Shown here: in pieces, positions 39,167 to 47,268 of the stretch
Layout: each line of letters starts with the position of its first letter
Position numbering within the stretch: position 1 is the stretch's first letter
Origin: a virus
Strand: one strand, 5' to 3'
Length of the DNA stretch: 64,000 nt
Virus record (IMG/VR): IMGVR_UViG_3300036846_000743
Location: 1-64,000 of that record
The notes under the pieces: model-generated
What the model was told of the DNA's origin: nothing
Database searches by the model: none
Seen by the model: the letters and a program-made list of their open reading frames with translations, nothing else
Position numbers and translations under genes: made by a program

Positions 39167-39892
39167 TCAGTCCATGCCGATCTGACGCAGGGTCGTACCA
39201 TCGACGGCCTTGTCGATGTAGGTAAGCCACGCGTCGAGCGTCTGCTTGCCCTCCTCGGTCCCGCGCATGGCATTCTCGGCGATACCAGCCCGCATGAGCT
39301 TCTCGAGTCGATGCGGGTTGAGCCGGTCCTTGGTGATGCGGGCCTCCCTGGCCTGAGTGGCTTGCTGTTCGCGCAGCTCAGCGATCTCATCACGCAGGTC
39401 TTCAGCATGCGCATCGGCGAGATTGTAGGTCTTGACCAGCCGGAGATCACCCTGGAACTGGAAGCCGACTTCGTACTTCAGGGTATCCGGATTCATGACC
39501 CCCTTGGTGGGCGTGAACGTGAGCCGGAAGCCCAGATCCGCTGCCAGTTCGACCAGGGCCTGGCATCGCTTCACGAAGTCGGGATCAGGAAGCTCTGCCT
39601 TGTAGATCTCTTCCAGCTCATGGAGCTTGACCATGATCTCGGCGGCCAGTCGCTGGGCCTCGCCGACCTGACGCTCCAGCCGCTCGGTCAGCCGGCTCTC
39701 GGCGTGGACCACGCCGACGGCGACCAGATTGTCGATACCGAGATCGAGTGCGATCTTGGTATTGGGGGGCCCCGCCGAGGCGGCGAGCACGATATCCGTG
39801 CCGTTAGGTTCGGCGCGCCTGGCCTCCACGACGGGCGCGGCGTGAGCCGGGCGCTTGGCAGTGCTTCTTTTCTTTGTCGTCGACTTGGACAT
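39167..39892 (-). CDS. Hypothetical protein with coiled coil
   Basis: 241 residues from ATG 39892. N-terminal 20 residues are Lys/Ser/Thr-rich. A long heptad-like segment (about residues 70-100, RLTERLERQVGEAQRLAAEI) and a second near 170-190 (EDLRDEIAELREQQATQA) suggest a coiled coil. Its 5-prime end overlaps the GP88-like gene. Confidence 0.5.
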   Translation of the reverse strand: MSKSTTKKRSTAKRPAHAAPVVEARRAEPNGTDIVLAASAGPPNTKIALDLGIDNLVAVGVVHAESRLTERLERQVGEAQRLAAEIMVKLHELEEIYKAELPDPDFVKRCQALVELAADLGFRLTFTPTKGVMNPDTLKYEVGFQFQGDLRLVKTYNLADAHAEDLRDEIAELREQQATQAREARITKDRLNPHRLEKLMRAGIAENAMRGTEEGKQTLDAWLTYIDKAVDGTTLRQIGMD

Positions 39893-40595
39893 GACGTTTC
39901 CTCTCCGGGGTCCAACAGATCCTACAGTTTGAGCACGTGATCTTAACCTGCCGTTTGATACCCTGCTCGTACGGACAGACAAGCACTCCGTTGGCTCGCT
40001 TGAGCGGCTGATGCTCGTTGTCGCGAAAGACCAGGTGCTGGTAGCCAGGGACCCGCGCGGGGTCTTCGCCACGATCCAGCAAGTAGGCAATCCGCACTCC
40101 GGGAATGACCGGGGCGCGCGGCATCTCGTGGTCCGTCGAGAACCAGAGATACATGTTCTTCATGGTTGCCAGCTCCGCCAAGACAGGCATGATATCATCC
40201 TGTGTCCAGCTCCGCGTGTAGCAGAGAAACGTGGTACGGTGGCACTGGCGCACGATCGACACCCACTTCCAGCCGTAGGCGGCTGAGTAGAAGTCACCGG
40301 CCACATGTATGCGGGCGACGGTGATACAGCGAGACTTGATCTCGGACACGGCATCATCGACGAAGCTGCGCTCACGAGTACGCTTCAGGTTCTCGATGTG
40401 CTTGCGCCGGACGTTCTCCATCATGAAGAAGCCCGTGTCGGCGTAGCAGATCGAGGCACAGAAGCGGCTCTTGCCAGGGCATGTCCGCTTGGCCGGGATC
40501 GAGAACGGGTAGATCAGCGGTCCCAGCTTGGCGATGTGCGGCTCACCGAAGAGCCTCGGCCTCCGTCTGCATGCAGCCATCATCGTGGCAGCCAT
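39804..40595 (-). CDS. GP88-like phage protein
   Basis: About 263 residues; ATG 40595 is the first reasonable start but no strong ribosome site is seen. Recognised by the order TCPGKSRFCASICYADTG, VARIHVAGDFYSAAYGWKWV, FLCYTRSWTQDD, LWFSTDHEM and a C-terminal CPY...CSNCRICW, which matches the phage GP88 family (Cys/Trp-rich, DUF-type, function unknown). Common in mycobacteriophages and other tailed phages. Confidence 0.7.
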   Translation of the reverse strand: MAATMMAACRRRPRLFGEPHIAKLGPLIYPFSIPAKRTCPGKSRFCASICYADTGFFMMENVRRKHIENLKRTRERSFVDDAVSEIKSRCITVARIHVAGDFYSAAYGWKWVSIVRQCHRTTFLCYTRSWTQDDIMPVLAELATMKNMYLWFSTDHEMPRAPVIPGVRIAYLLDRGEDPARVPGYQHLVFRDNEHQPLKRANGVLVCPYEQGIKRQVKITCSNCRICWTPERKRHVQVDDKEKKHCQAPGSRRARRGGQARRT

Positions 40596-40806
40596 ATCCA
40601 GCTGCCCCCAGAAGGGAATGGCCACGGGAGAGGGCCGCAGCCTCCTCCATGTTGACGTCGGCCGTGCCAAGGTCCACGAGGATCTCCACCTCGGTGTGCT
40701 TCATCGTGACGTGATCTTCAGCTTCGGACAGCGCATCCTCGAACTCGGTCCTGCCCTCGCAGAGAATGAGCTTGCCGAAGAAGTCGCGGTACTTAACGTG
40801 AAACAT
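40543..40806 (-). CDS. Small hypothetical protein
   Basis: 87 residues from ATG 40806. Acidic helical (EFEDALSEAEDHVTMKHTEV) with a Gly/Cys/Asp C-terminus. Not recognised. Overlaps the GP88-like gene start. Confidence 0.4.
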   Translation of the reverse strand: MFHVKYRDFFGKLILCEGRTEFEDALSEAEDHVTMKHTEVEILVDLGTADVNMEEAAALSRGHSLLGAAGYGCHDDGCMQTEAEALR

Positions 40807-40807
40807 C

Positions 40808-41134
40808 TCAGGTATCCACGATCCGGGAGCGCTGCTTGGGCTTGCTGATCCCCAGCCGGGGCTCTTCCACAGCAGCAGATGTAGATCGGACCGGTTGCGT
40901 ACCGGTCTCATCGACGTCAGCAGTGAGATGCACAGCCCGCTTGACATGCTTGCAGGTGCGCACACCATCTTTCTCGAAACGCCACGCCGGGCAGTCGCAT
41001 GAAGTGTCGCCGTCGGCCCACAGGATCGTGGTATAGATGGTGCGTCCGTTGCTGCTACGGGAAGTGAGGTAGTGCTTGGGCTGAATCACCTTGCCGCCAG
41101 TGATCTTTTTGCCTTCATGAAAATGGGACTTCAC
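40808..41134 (-). CDS. SWIM-like zinc protein
   Basis: 108 residues from ATG 41134. TSCDCPAWRFEKDGVRTCKH fits the C-x-C-x(n)-C-x-H SWIM zinc-finger pattern, which mediates protein or DNA contacts. Preceded by a region (GKKITGGKVIQPKHYLTSR) shared with the next upstream gene. Ends in RSRIVDT, as does that gene. Confidence 0.55.
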   Translation of the reverse strand: MKSHFHEGKKITGGKVIQPKHYLTSRSSNGRTIYTTILWADGDTSCDCPAWRFEKDGVRTCKHVKRAVHLTADVDETGTQPVRSTSAAVEEPRLGISKPKQRSRIVDT

Positions 41135-41155
41135 ACTGGACTCTCCTTTTGCCGC

Positions 41156-41803
41156 TCATGTATCGACAATCCGGGAGCGCCGTGAGACTGTGCGTGCTCC
41201 CGGCGCGCTGGCCGGCCTGGGTTTTGCCTGTGCGCCGGTCTCATCGAGGTTGTCGGTGAGTTCCAGAACCCGCCTGGAATGCGCGCACGAACGTGTTCCA
41301 TCGCGCTGCTTCGGGCCCCACCTGGGACAGTTGCATGAACTGGTCCCATCCTCCCACAAGGTTGCGGTATGGACAGTGAATCCATCGTCGCCGTGAAACG
41401 TGTAGCGATACCTGGCCTCGATCACCTTGCCGCCCATGAACTTTTTGCCAGATCGATAACTGGGCTCCATGTTCTCTTTCTCCCCGGACGCCGAGGCACT
41501 GTCTTCCCTGTACTGGACGACGGTCACCGGCAGTTCGACGATGGGCCGGCCTTTCTGGTCGGCGCGGTAGACACGAACGATGTAGACCTTGCCCAGTTCG
41601 ACATCGTCGAACTGGGCGTGCATAGCGTGACCATTGGGGTGATTGACTAGCGGCCTCGTGATTGCATACGCCGGGATCTTCTCGCGCGGTCTGAATGTAT
41701 TCAACACGAAGTCGAAGAATTCACCATCTGCGCGCCTCTCGATCGAATAGATCAAGGGGGTACCGGCCGCAGCCGGCTCCAGATAGCGGATCGTGATGCC
41801 CAC
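41156..41803 (-). CDS. SWIM-like protein with extra N-terminal domain
   Basis: 215 residues from ATG 41803. Residues 1-105 form a separate strand-rich domain; residues 112-215 are a paralog of the 40808 protein (GKKFMGGKVIEARYRY, SSCNCPRWGPKQRDG, RSRIVDT end). ATG 41470 (residue 112) has GGGGAG nine bases upstream, so the C-terminal part may also be made alone. This looks like a duplication in which one copy is fused to another domain. Confidence 0.55.
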   Translation of the reverse strand: MGITIRYLEPAAAGTPLIYSIERRADGEFFDFVLNTFRPREKIPAYAITRPLVNHPNGHAMHAQFDDVELGKVYIVRVYRADQKGRPIVELPVTVVQYREDSASASGEKENMEPSYRSGKKFMGGKVIEARYRYTFHGDDGFTVHTATLWEDGTSSCNCPRWGPKQRDGTRSCAHSRRVLELTDNLDETGAQAKPRPASAPGARTVSRRSRIVDT

Positions 41804-41823
41804 GAATGGGCTCCATCATCACC

Positions 41824-42855
41824 TCACACGTCGACCAGGCGGACCCGTTCGTTCAGGCGTCGACGGACCTGCTCCACCGCGGCGGAGTCCTTGGCGGCCT
41901 CGGCCACCGGTGCGATGGCCGCAGTCAGGTCGCCCTTGTGGGCCGAGAGCAGATCGGACCAGGTCATGGACCAGGTCTTGTTGGCCTCGGCGTCGACCAG
42001 CGCCAGGTCAATCGCTTTCTCCAGCGCCTGGGACGTAGCCAGGAGCTTGGTGTCGGTGATGGTACCCGCGAAGGCGCGGTTGAGCGCGATTGCGTCCAGG
42101 ACCGCGTTGAACGACTTCGGCTGGAGGATCTTGCCTTCCTGGAGCTGATGGATCAGAGCATCCAGTGCTTCGGCCAGGACCTTGCGGGGACCGGCCACCA
42201 GCTCGTCCATGGCCGCTTCGTAGTCATCGCGCTTGTTTGCCCTGACCTCGGCGAGTAGCTCCTTGTCGAGCCTGATAAACTCCTTGTACTCCTCGCTGGG
42301 AGCTTCGAGCCGCCGGATGTTGCGCACGCTGTAGCGAAACCGTTCGCCGACATTATCGACAGCTGGGATCAGCTTGCCGATGACCACGCCGTAGTCATCG
42401 CCCAGTGTCGGGCCCCACTCTGCCTGGTTATAGTCGATGACCTCGGCCTGGTAGCGGCCGACGAATTCCTCGACGCATTCGGCCAGAAAGGCCCTGGCCT
42501 GCTTCAGCTCGGCGAAGAACTGGTTCCTGGACGGCCCGGCAACAGCGCGGGCGCCGGAGAAGTTGATGGTAAACCGGTCAAGCACGTGATCCACCCGCGA
42601 GTAGCCGGGTGTCAGGACGCCATTCAACGTCTTGGGGATCAGACAGGCGATCGACTTCTTGACCAGTTTGTCCTTGACTTCCTGACCCTTGACCTCGACC
42701 TTGGCCTTGGCCTTGGGATCAAGGACGTGCTCGCCAGACCAGCGGTGCTTGACGATGTCCACCAGGTAGATATCTGCTTCCAGCTTGACGTCCTCGACGG
42801 CAACGCCATCGGTCAAGGCCGTATCATTCTGGGGTTCCATGGTCGCCGTGCTCAT
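41824..42855 (-). CDS. Hypothetical protein
   Basis: 343 residues from ATG 42855. Long helical protein with AKVEVKGQEVKDKLVKKS, FFAELKQARAFLAECVEEF, LIHQLQEGKIL. No motif recognised; might be a replication or virion assembly protein. ATGA-type overlap with the 42852 gene. Confidence 0.5.
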   Translation of the reverse strand: MSTATMEPQNDTALTDGVAVEDVKLEADIYLVDIVKHRWSGEHVLDPKAKAKVEVKGQEVKDKLVKKSIACLIPKTLNGVLTPGYSRVDHVLDRFTINFSGARAVAGPSRNQFFAELKQARAFLAECVEEFVGRYQAEVIDYNQAEWGPTLGDDYGVVIGKLIPAVDNVGERFRYSVRNIRRLEAPSEEYKEFIRLDKELLAEVRANKRDDYEAAMDELVAGPRKVLAEALDALIHQLQEGKILQPKSFNAVLDAIALNRAFAGTITDTKLLATSQALEKAIDLALVDAEANKTWSMTWSDLLSAHKGDLTAAIAPVAEAAKDSAAVEQVRRRLNERVRLVDV

Positions 42856-43196
42856 GTTGAATCTCGCGGTGAAAGATCGTCCGGCCTGCCGGCCGGCGCC
42901 GCGGCGTAGTCAATATCACGGCACTGCTCACACAGCAGCGCCGGCATGTGTTCGATGAGCCAGGTATGCTCACGCGCGAGGGCTTCATCCCTCGTGTCAA
43001 ACGGCCCGAGAACAACGGGCGAACCGAGCGGAGACATATCGGCTAACCAGCCGCCCCGCTCATTGTCGTACTCGACATGACTGGCCCGATTGATGACGGG
43101 GCGACCAAGGCCCGCCGCCAGGCGGATTGCTTCGTCGCTGTGGATGTAGCGCACAACCCCGTCCGGACCGATATCAAAGACCACTTCTTGCGCCAT
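42852..43196 (-). CDS. Small hypothetical protein
   Basis: 114 residues from ATG 43196. Starts MAQEVVFDIGPDGVVRYIHS, Gly/Pro-rich middle (MSPLGSPVVLGPFDTRDEAL), two Cys (CEQC) near the end. Not recognised. Lies next to the DUF2997 gene. Confidence 0.5.
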   Translation of the reverse strand: MAQEVVFDIGPDGVVRYIHSDEAIRLAAGLGRPVINRASHVEYDNERGGWLADMSPLGSPVVLGPFDTRDEALAREHTWLIEHMPALLCEQCRDIDYAAAPAGRPDDLSPRDST

Positions 43197-43202
43197 GGTC
43201 TT

Positions 43203-43397
43203 TCACCCCTGCGACTGCTGAACGTGCGTAGCAGCCTTGACGTCCATCTCCTTGGTAGGCGTGTCGGACGCCGGGGTGCCGAAGAGCTTCTCGTAGGGGG
43301 CCGTGGCGGCCTTGCATGCAGGGCCCTTGTAGCCCTTGGCCTCGATCATGACAGCCCCGGTGTCTTTATCGATCGTGAAGATGATCTCTTTGGCCAT
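43203..43397 (-). CDS. DUF2997-like small protein
   Basis: 64 residues from ATG 43397. The segment EIIFTIDKDTGAVMIEAKGY followed by KGPACKAATAPYEKLFG closely matches DUF2997 as found in cyanobacteria and other bacteria. DUF2997 genes often sit beside a Ycf46-type AAA ATPase, exactly as here. Function of the module is not known. Directly downstream of the AAA gene. Confidence 0.65.
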   Translation of the reverse strand: MAKEIIFTIDKDTGAVMIEAKGYKGPACKAATAPYEKLFGTPASDTPTKEMDVKAATHVQQSQG

Positions 43398-43398
43398 G

Positions 43399-45108
43399 TC
43401 AGTCTCCGGTGTTGACCTGTCGTGCTCGCTTCAAGGCCGCAACTGCGGGGGCCTTTTGGATGTAGACCGGCCGGGCCGACGTCTTGCAGTATTCGCGGAC
43501 CTGCTCGATGTCGTTGCGGTGTGTCTTGAACACGATATTCTGCGCCCGGTTGACGATCGTCTCGTCGATCTCCTCGAAGATCGGGATCGTCGTGCTGCGG
43601 CGGTAGGCTGCCAGCGCCCGGGACTGGGTAACCACGTCCTCCAGCTCGGAGCCTATGAAGTTATCGGTTCCGAGGATCAGGGTGTCCCAGTCTGCCGGTG
43701 TGAGCTTCACGCCGTTCTTGCCGGTGAGCTTGTCGATGTCAACGCCGCGCCGCTTGAAGTGACTGGCGATGATCTCCTTGCGGACATCGGAAGTCGGCAG
43801 GTCGGTCGCGAAGACGGCGTCGAACCGGCGAAAGAACTCCGGCTGGATGCCCTGGATCGTATTCAGGGTGCCGATGATGTAGCCCTTGTCGAGCGGGTTC
43901 TGGACCCGCTCCGACAGCCATGCCAGGATCTGGCCGACGGCCCGGAGCGATACCCCGGAGTCACCGTTGTAGCCGCCCGTCGCGAGCATCTTCTCCAGCT
44001 CGTCGATCACGAGCAGGTAGTGCCCCTGGGCCGACAGGGTCTCGGTGACCCAGCGCACATTGCTCTCGGTCTGGCCCACGATGCCGCCGAACAGGGCGGG
44101 CACGTTCAGGAGATAGACCGGGAACCGCTTGCCAGTCTGGTTGTAGAAGATCCGGGCTGCCAGCTTGCCCATCATGCTCTTGCCGGTGCCGGCCACGCCC
44201 ATCAGGAGCATGCCCTTGGGCCTATCAAGGCCCTTATCTTCTTGCTTGTAGCACTGGGCTTGCATGCCCAGGAACTCATGCACCTCGTCGAACCCGCGGA
44301 TATCGCCGTCCTGGGGCAGCCTGTTGAAGGGGATGTAGGTGAGGAAGCCCTGCTGCGAGATCAGCTCGGCCTTCTTCTGCTCGACCGTGTCAAGCACCTC
44401 CAGATCGAAGCCCTTGTGCGCATTGGCGGCCTCAGCCACGGCGTTCTCGAACTGGATCCAGGTCAGGCCGACGCCGATGGCGGCGAGGGCCTGGCGGATC
44501 TCATCGGTGCACTTCTTGCCGTCGGTGCCGGTCTCGACGCTGATCACGGTATCGACGTGCTCCTGCTCGGTAGGACGGGGATACTCGAGCGGCACGACGT
44601 ACTCATGCAGCTCGCGGTGGATCGGCTGCGGAGACACGAAGATGATCTGCCGCCGGTGCCCGGGGACCCCGTTCTTCTTGTCCTCGGCCTTGCAGAGGAC
44701 CAGGTCGTTGATCATCGTCTTGACGATCCGCCGGCAGGCCGGGCCGTCGGTCGGGTCCTCGAAGACGTCGTGGGGATCCAGGAAGACGAACACGCCCCGC
44801 TTCAGCCGTAGCGACTCCAGGGTGGAGATCATCTCCATGGCCGCGAGCATGTTGGTATAGTCGCTCCCCTTCTTGCTGGGAAAAGGGAACTCCTTGGAAA
44901 GGCCGGTCCGGTCGTCGATGCGGTTCCAGGTAAAACCGCGGACACGATCCCAGACGATGAATGCGCAATCGGGGTCAATCTCGTGCATGATCGCTTCGAT
45001 GTCCCGGAGGAACCGGCCATCCTCAGCAGTCCGCACGGATACGGTACCCTGGCTCGAACCCCAGAGGTTCTGAACCTTTCGCTTGACGTTCGGGTTGGTC
45101 ATCGGCAT
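43399..45108 (-). CDS. Ycf46-type AAA+ ATPase
   Basis: 569 residues from ATG 45108 (GAGGA upstream). Residues 1-200: an N-terminal domain with IVWDRVRGFTWN and QIIFVSPQPIHRELHEYVVP as in Ycf46. AAA domain: Walker A GVAGTGKS at 304-311, GGIVGQTESN, Walker B LLVIDE at 365-370, Arg residues 427-428. The GIVGxSE and LF segments are typical of Ycf46 rather than of FtsH or Cdc48. An energy-dependent remodelling enzyme of unknown substrate. Adjacent to the DUF2997-like gene. Confidence 0.75.
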   Translation of the reverse strand: MPMTNPNVKRKVQNLWGSSQGTVSVRTAEDGRFLRDIEAIMHEIDPDCAFIVWDRVRGFTWNRIDDRTGLSKEFPFPSKKGSDYTNMLAAMEMISTLESLRLKRGVFVFLDPHDVFEDPTDGPACRRIVKTMINDLVLCKAEDKKNGVPGHRRQIIFVSPQPIHRELHEYVVPLEYPRPTEQEHVDTVISVETGTDGKKCTDEIRQALAAIGVGLTWIQFENAVAEAANAHKGFDLEVLDTVEQKKAELISQQGFLTYIPFNRLPQDGDIRGFDEVHEFLGMQAQCYKQEDKGLDRPKGMLLMGVAGTGKSMMGKLAARIFYNQTGKRFPVYLLNVPALFGGIVGQTESNVRWVTETLSAQGHYLLVIDELEKMLATGGYNGDSGVSLRAVGQILAWLSERVQNPLDKGYIIGTLNTIQGIQPEFFRRFDAVFATDLPTSDVRKEIIASHFKRRGVDIDKLTGKNGVKLTPADWDTLILGTDNFIGSELEDVVTQSRALAAYRRSTTIPIFEEIDETIVNRAQNIVFKTHRNDIEQVREYCKTSARPVYIQKAPAVAALKRARQVNTGD

Positions 45109-45151
45109 TGGTTAGTCCTCGCTTGATCTATCAGAATAGCTGCGCAAGGAA

Positions 45152-45185
45152 ACGCCCGCTACGGGGCGTGCCGCGCAACGGGCGT
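45152..45185 (-). terminator. Hairpin, possible terminator
   Basis: ACGCCCG (45152-45158) pairs with CGGGCGT (45179-45185), and TTTCCTTG follows on the minus strand. Downstream of the 45203 gene. Confidence 0.45.
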
Positions 45186-45202
45186 AGGACTGAACATTGA
45201 AT

Positions 45203-45562
45203 TCACCGGCCAGCCTTGGGCGCAACGGGCTTGGGTTGCGGCTTGCCCTTGGGCTTGATCGCCGGCTTGGTCGTGGCACCTGTAGCAGAAACAAGACCAT
45301 CAGCAGCTCGCCTTGGTTTGGCCGGAGCACCAGCTACCTTGGCCGGATCGGTCGTGGCAAAACCGGGGGTCTTGACCACTTCCTGACCAGTATAAGGCTT
45401 GATGACTCCACCACGAAGCCCGCGGTGGTTATCGATGTCGTACTGGGCCGCTCGCATGGTGTTGAATACCTTGGGCCTGCCGCCGAACGTATGGTTCACG
45501 TTGGCATACAGATCTCCCTTTGCGACGACCCATCTCTTCTTCTGCTTGACGGTGGTAGGCAT
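45203..45562 (-). CDS. Basic protein with Ala/Pro/Lys tail
   Basis: 119 residues from ATG 45562. N-terminal 70 residues Lys/Arg-rich with NHTFGGRPKVFNTMRAAQYD; C-terminal tail Pro/Lys/Ala-rich. May bind nucleic acid; no family recognised. Followed by a hairpin. Confidence 0.45.
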   Translation of the reverse strand: MPTTVKQKKRWVVAKGDLYANVNHTFGGRPKVFNTMRAAQYDIDNHRGLRGGVIKPYTGQEVVKTPGFATTDPAKVAGAPAKPRRAADGLVSATGATTKPAIKPKGKPQPKPVAPKAGR

Positions 45563-45568
45563 CGTCAA

Positions 45569-46297
45569 TCACTCCTTGCCCAGAGCCTGGGCGAGTCTGC
45601 TTGCCAGCGCCCTGACGTCACCGTGCGCCAGGTGGAGCGCTTCAAGCTGTCCGATCAGCATTCGCAGGTTCGATCTGACGTGGTCATTGATCTCCTTGAC
45701 CTTGGCGGCCTCCGTCTGGGTGATGGCCGCGTGGGTCGCAGGATCGTCGAACTGCGAGTGGACCCGGGCAGCCTGGTTATGCCCACCGTTCCGGATCGCG
45801 ATCCGGAGCACGTCGGGCGGGTCGAGTATACCTTCCTGGTCCAGTGCCGCGCCGATATAGGCACGGACCTCCCTGGAAAACGGCTCCTCATCATCGTCGT
45901 CGGGGGGCGCCAGGAGCATCGCCTCGGTGATCCCCCAGGCGCATTCCGCTGCGTCGGCCGGGTCCCAGGTGGCCGGATCATAGAGCCCACCAGACAGGAC
46001 GTTGCAGATCTCGATGAAGCTGGGCGTGCTCTTGAAGAAGGCGTCCGAGGTGATGACGTGGATGCCAGCCATGAGCCGGTCGAAGTTGGCCCGAGGCAGC
46101 TCGACGCCGAAGTCATCCTGGATCTCGAGCAGGATCGTGCCCGGATGCCAGGCGTAACAGTTTTCGCCAGCCGCGTCCTTGGCGTCGTAGTATTCGTCAT
46201 GGAACAAGGTCACCAGCGTTGTCGCGAAAGACTTGGGATCCGTCCAGGTCACTGCTTGTTGCTGATGTCTCGCCGTGTGGGGCTTGAGCAGCGGCAT
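45569..46297 (-). CDS. Hypothetical protein
   Basis: 242 residues from ATG 46297. Helical; PSFIEICNVLSGGLYDPATW and ECAWGITEAMLLAPPDDDDEE are distinctive, the latter acidic. C-terminal helix VRSNLRMLIGQLEALHLAHG. Not recognised; might be virion-associated. Start overlaps the upstream gene by 101 bases. Confidence 0.5.
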   Translation of the reverse strand: MPLLKPHTARHQQQAVTWTDPKSFATTLVTLFHDEYYDAKDAAGENCYAWHPGTILLEIQDDFGVELPRANFDRLMAGIHVITSDAFFKSTPSFIEICNVLSGGLYDPATWDPADAAECAWGITEAMLLAPPDDDDEEPFSREVRAYIGAALDQEGILDPPDVLRIAIRNGGHNQAARVHSQFDDPATHAAITQTEAAKVKEINDHVRSNLRMLIGQLEALHLAHGDVRALASRLAQALGKE

Positions 46298-46757
46298 CCT
46301 TTCGCTCCCAGAGAGACACCCGCTCACCGCGGGTTATTGCTGTCAGTCGTTCGAGCAGCTCGTAGAGATTGTACGCGATGTATTCCGCCACGCAGGATAG
46401 CGCTTTGTCCCGGGAAATATCCTCACCCGTATTCATGTCCACCATGGCTTCGCCGGCCGAACTATGCCAGCCGACATAGCGGCGATCGACCACATGGAAC
46501 GTCATTCCGTGCGTTTCGTCGTCAGCTTCGAGCCAGCCCCAGAGTCGGGCCATGACCATCAACACTGATGGCTGATCGAAGCCGTGGCTCTTGAGAGTGC
46601 CGGCTGCCAGAATGAGAACGCCTTCCGTCGTGGCGATGATCTCGTTCATGGCCGGTACCGGTCGCTTGACAACAAGCTGGAAGAGTGCCTGTAGCTCAGT
46701 CTGGGTGAGTCCGGCCGCTTTGCCGGTACCGATGATTGGTGGCTGCTGTTCCGTCAC
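46197..46757 (-). CDS. Hypothetical protein
   Basis: 186 residues from ATG 46757, overlapping the 46754 gene as ATGA. Helical N-terminus (LTQTELQALFQLVVKRPVPA), then FDQPSVLMVMARLWGWL, and a polar C-terminal segment. Not recognised. Confidence 0.5.
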   Translation of the reverse strand: MTEQQPPIIGTGKAAGLTQTELQALFQLVVKRPVPAMNEIIATTEGVLILAAGTLKSHGFDQPSVLMVMARLWGWLEADDETHGMTFHVVDRRYVGWHSSAGEAMVDMNTGEDISRDKALSCVAEYIAYNLYELLERLTAITRGERVSLWERKDAAAQAPHGETSATSSDLDGSQVFRDNAGDLVP

Positions 46758-47035
46758 ATGCCCTCCTGGAACGTGAAGTCCTGCCGGAAACGAGAACCGT
46801 CGGGCAGGGGCTGCAAGGCCGCAAGCGGAGTGCCATCCGGATCCACCGGATAATGCCCGCTCTGGCTCGAGAAGCCGGGCTTGCTGATGAACTGGCGCGC
46901 CATACTCAGCGCGGTGTTCCTGGCTTCCAGTGAATTCACGTCGAGCGGCGTGGCCCCTTCGACGGTCACAGTGGCCTTCGGCCCGTTGACGCTAACCTTG
47001 CCGCCTTCTGGCTGATCAACGATCGTAACGCCCAT
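46754..47035 (-). CDS. Small hypothetical protein
   Basis: 93 residues from ATG 47035. Starts MGVTIVDQPEGGKVSVNGPK; then an ALSMARQFISKPGF helix and a YPVDPDGTPLAAL loop. Leads the operon with a promoter at 47077-47105. Not recognised. Confidence 0.5.
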   Translation of the reverse strand: MGVTIVDQPEGGKVSVNGPKATVTVEGATPLDVNSLEARNTALSMARQFISKPGFSSQSGHYPVDPDGTPLAALQPLPDGSRFRQDFTFQEGM

Positions 47036-47076
47036 GTTTGTCTCCCTGCTGGGTCCCGAGTCTTCAATCCTGGGCT

Positions 47077-47105
47077 ATCCTACAGGGCGACTGCGTGCTG
47101 ATCAA
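47077..47105 (-). promoter_or_regulatory. Sigma-70-type promoter
   Basis: Minus strand TTGATC, 17 bases, TAGGAT, about 40 bases before ATG 47035. Shares TGTAGGATA with the nrdJ promoter. Confidence 0.5.
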
Positions 47106-47172
47106 CCACGCGCGGTGACTTGCAATAGTTAAAACGAAAGCCAGAAGACCTAGCCGGCACGAGCGGGAAAGG

Positions 47173-47235
47173 CCCTCAAGGGTACGTCGAGGTGGGTGCT
47201 TGGGAAGCACACCCTTCGATCGTAACCCTTGAGGG
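47173..47235 (-). terminator. Long hairpin between 46754 and 47269 genes
   Basis: CCCTCAAGGGTAC (47173-47185) pairs with GTAACCCTTGAGGG (47222-47235) with one bulge; inside is GGGTGCTT-GGG-AAGCACACCC. The minus-strand flank is CCTTTCCC. A terminator for the 47269 gene or a structured RNA. Confidence 0.5.
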
Positions 47236-47268
47236 ATTCCCCCTGAATTCAACCTCGACGCATCGAGG

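Noticed and set aside
43336-44811. Long plus-strand open frame opposite the AAA+ gene (also 19568-20956, 45197-46555 and 60455-61810)
   Set aside because: These are antisense shadow frames, common in GC-rich DNA. They lack ribosome sites and lie over genes with clear motifs or good homology patterns.
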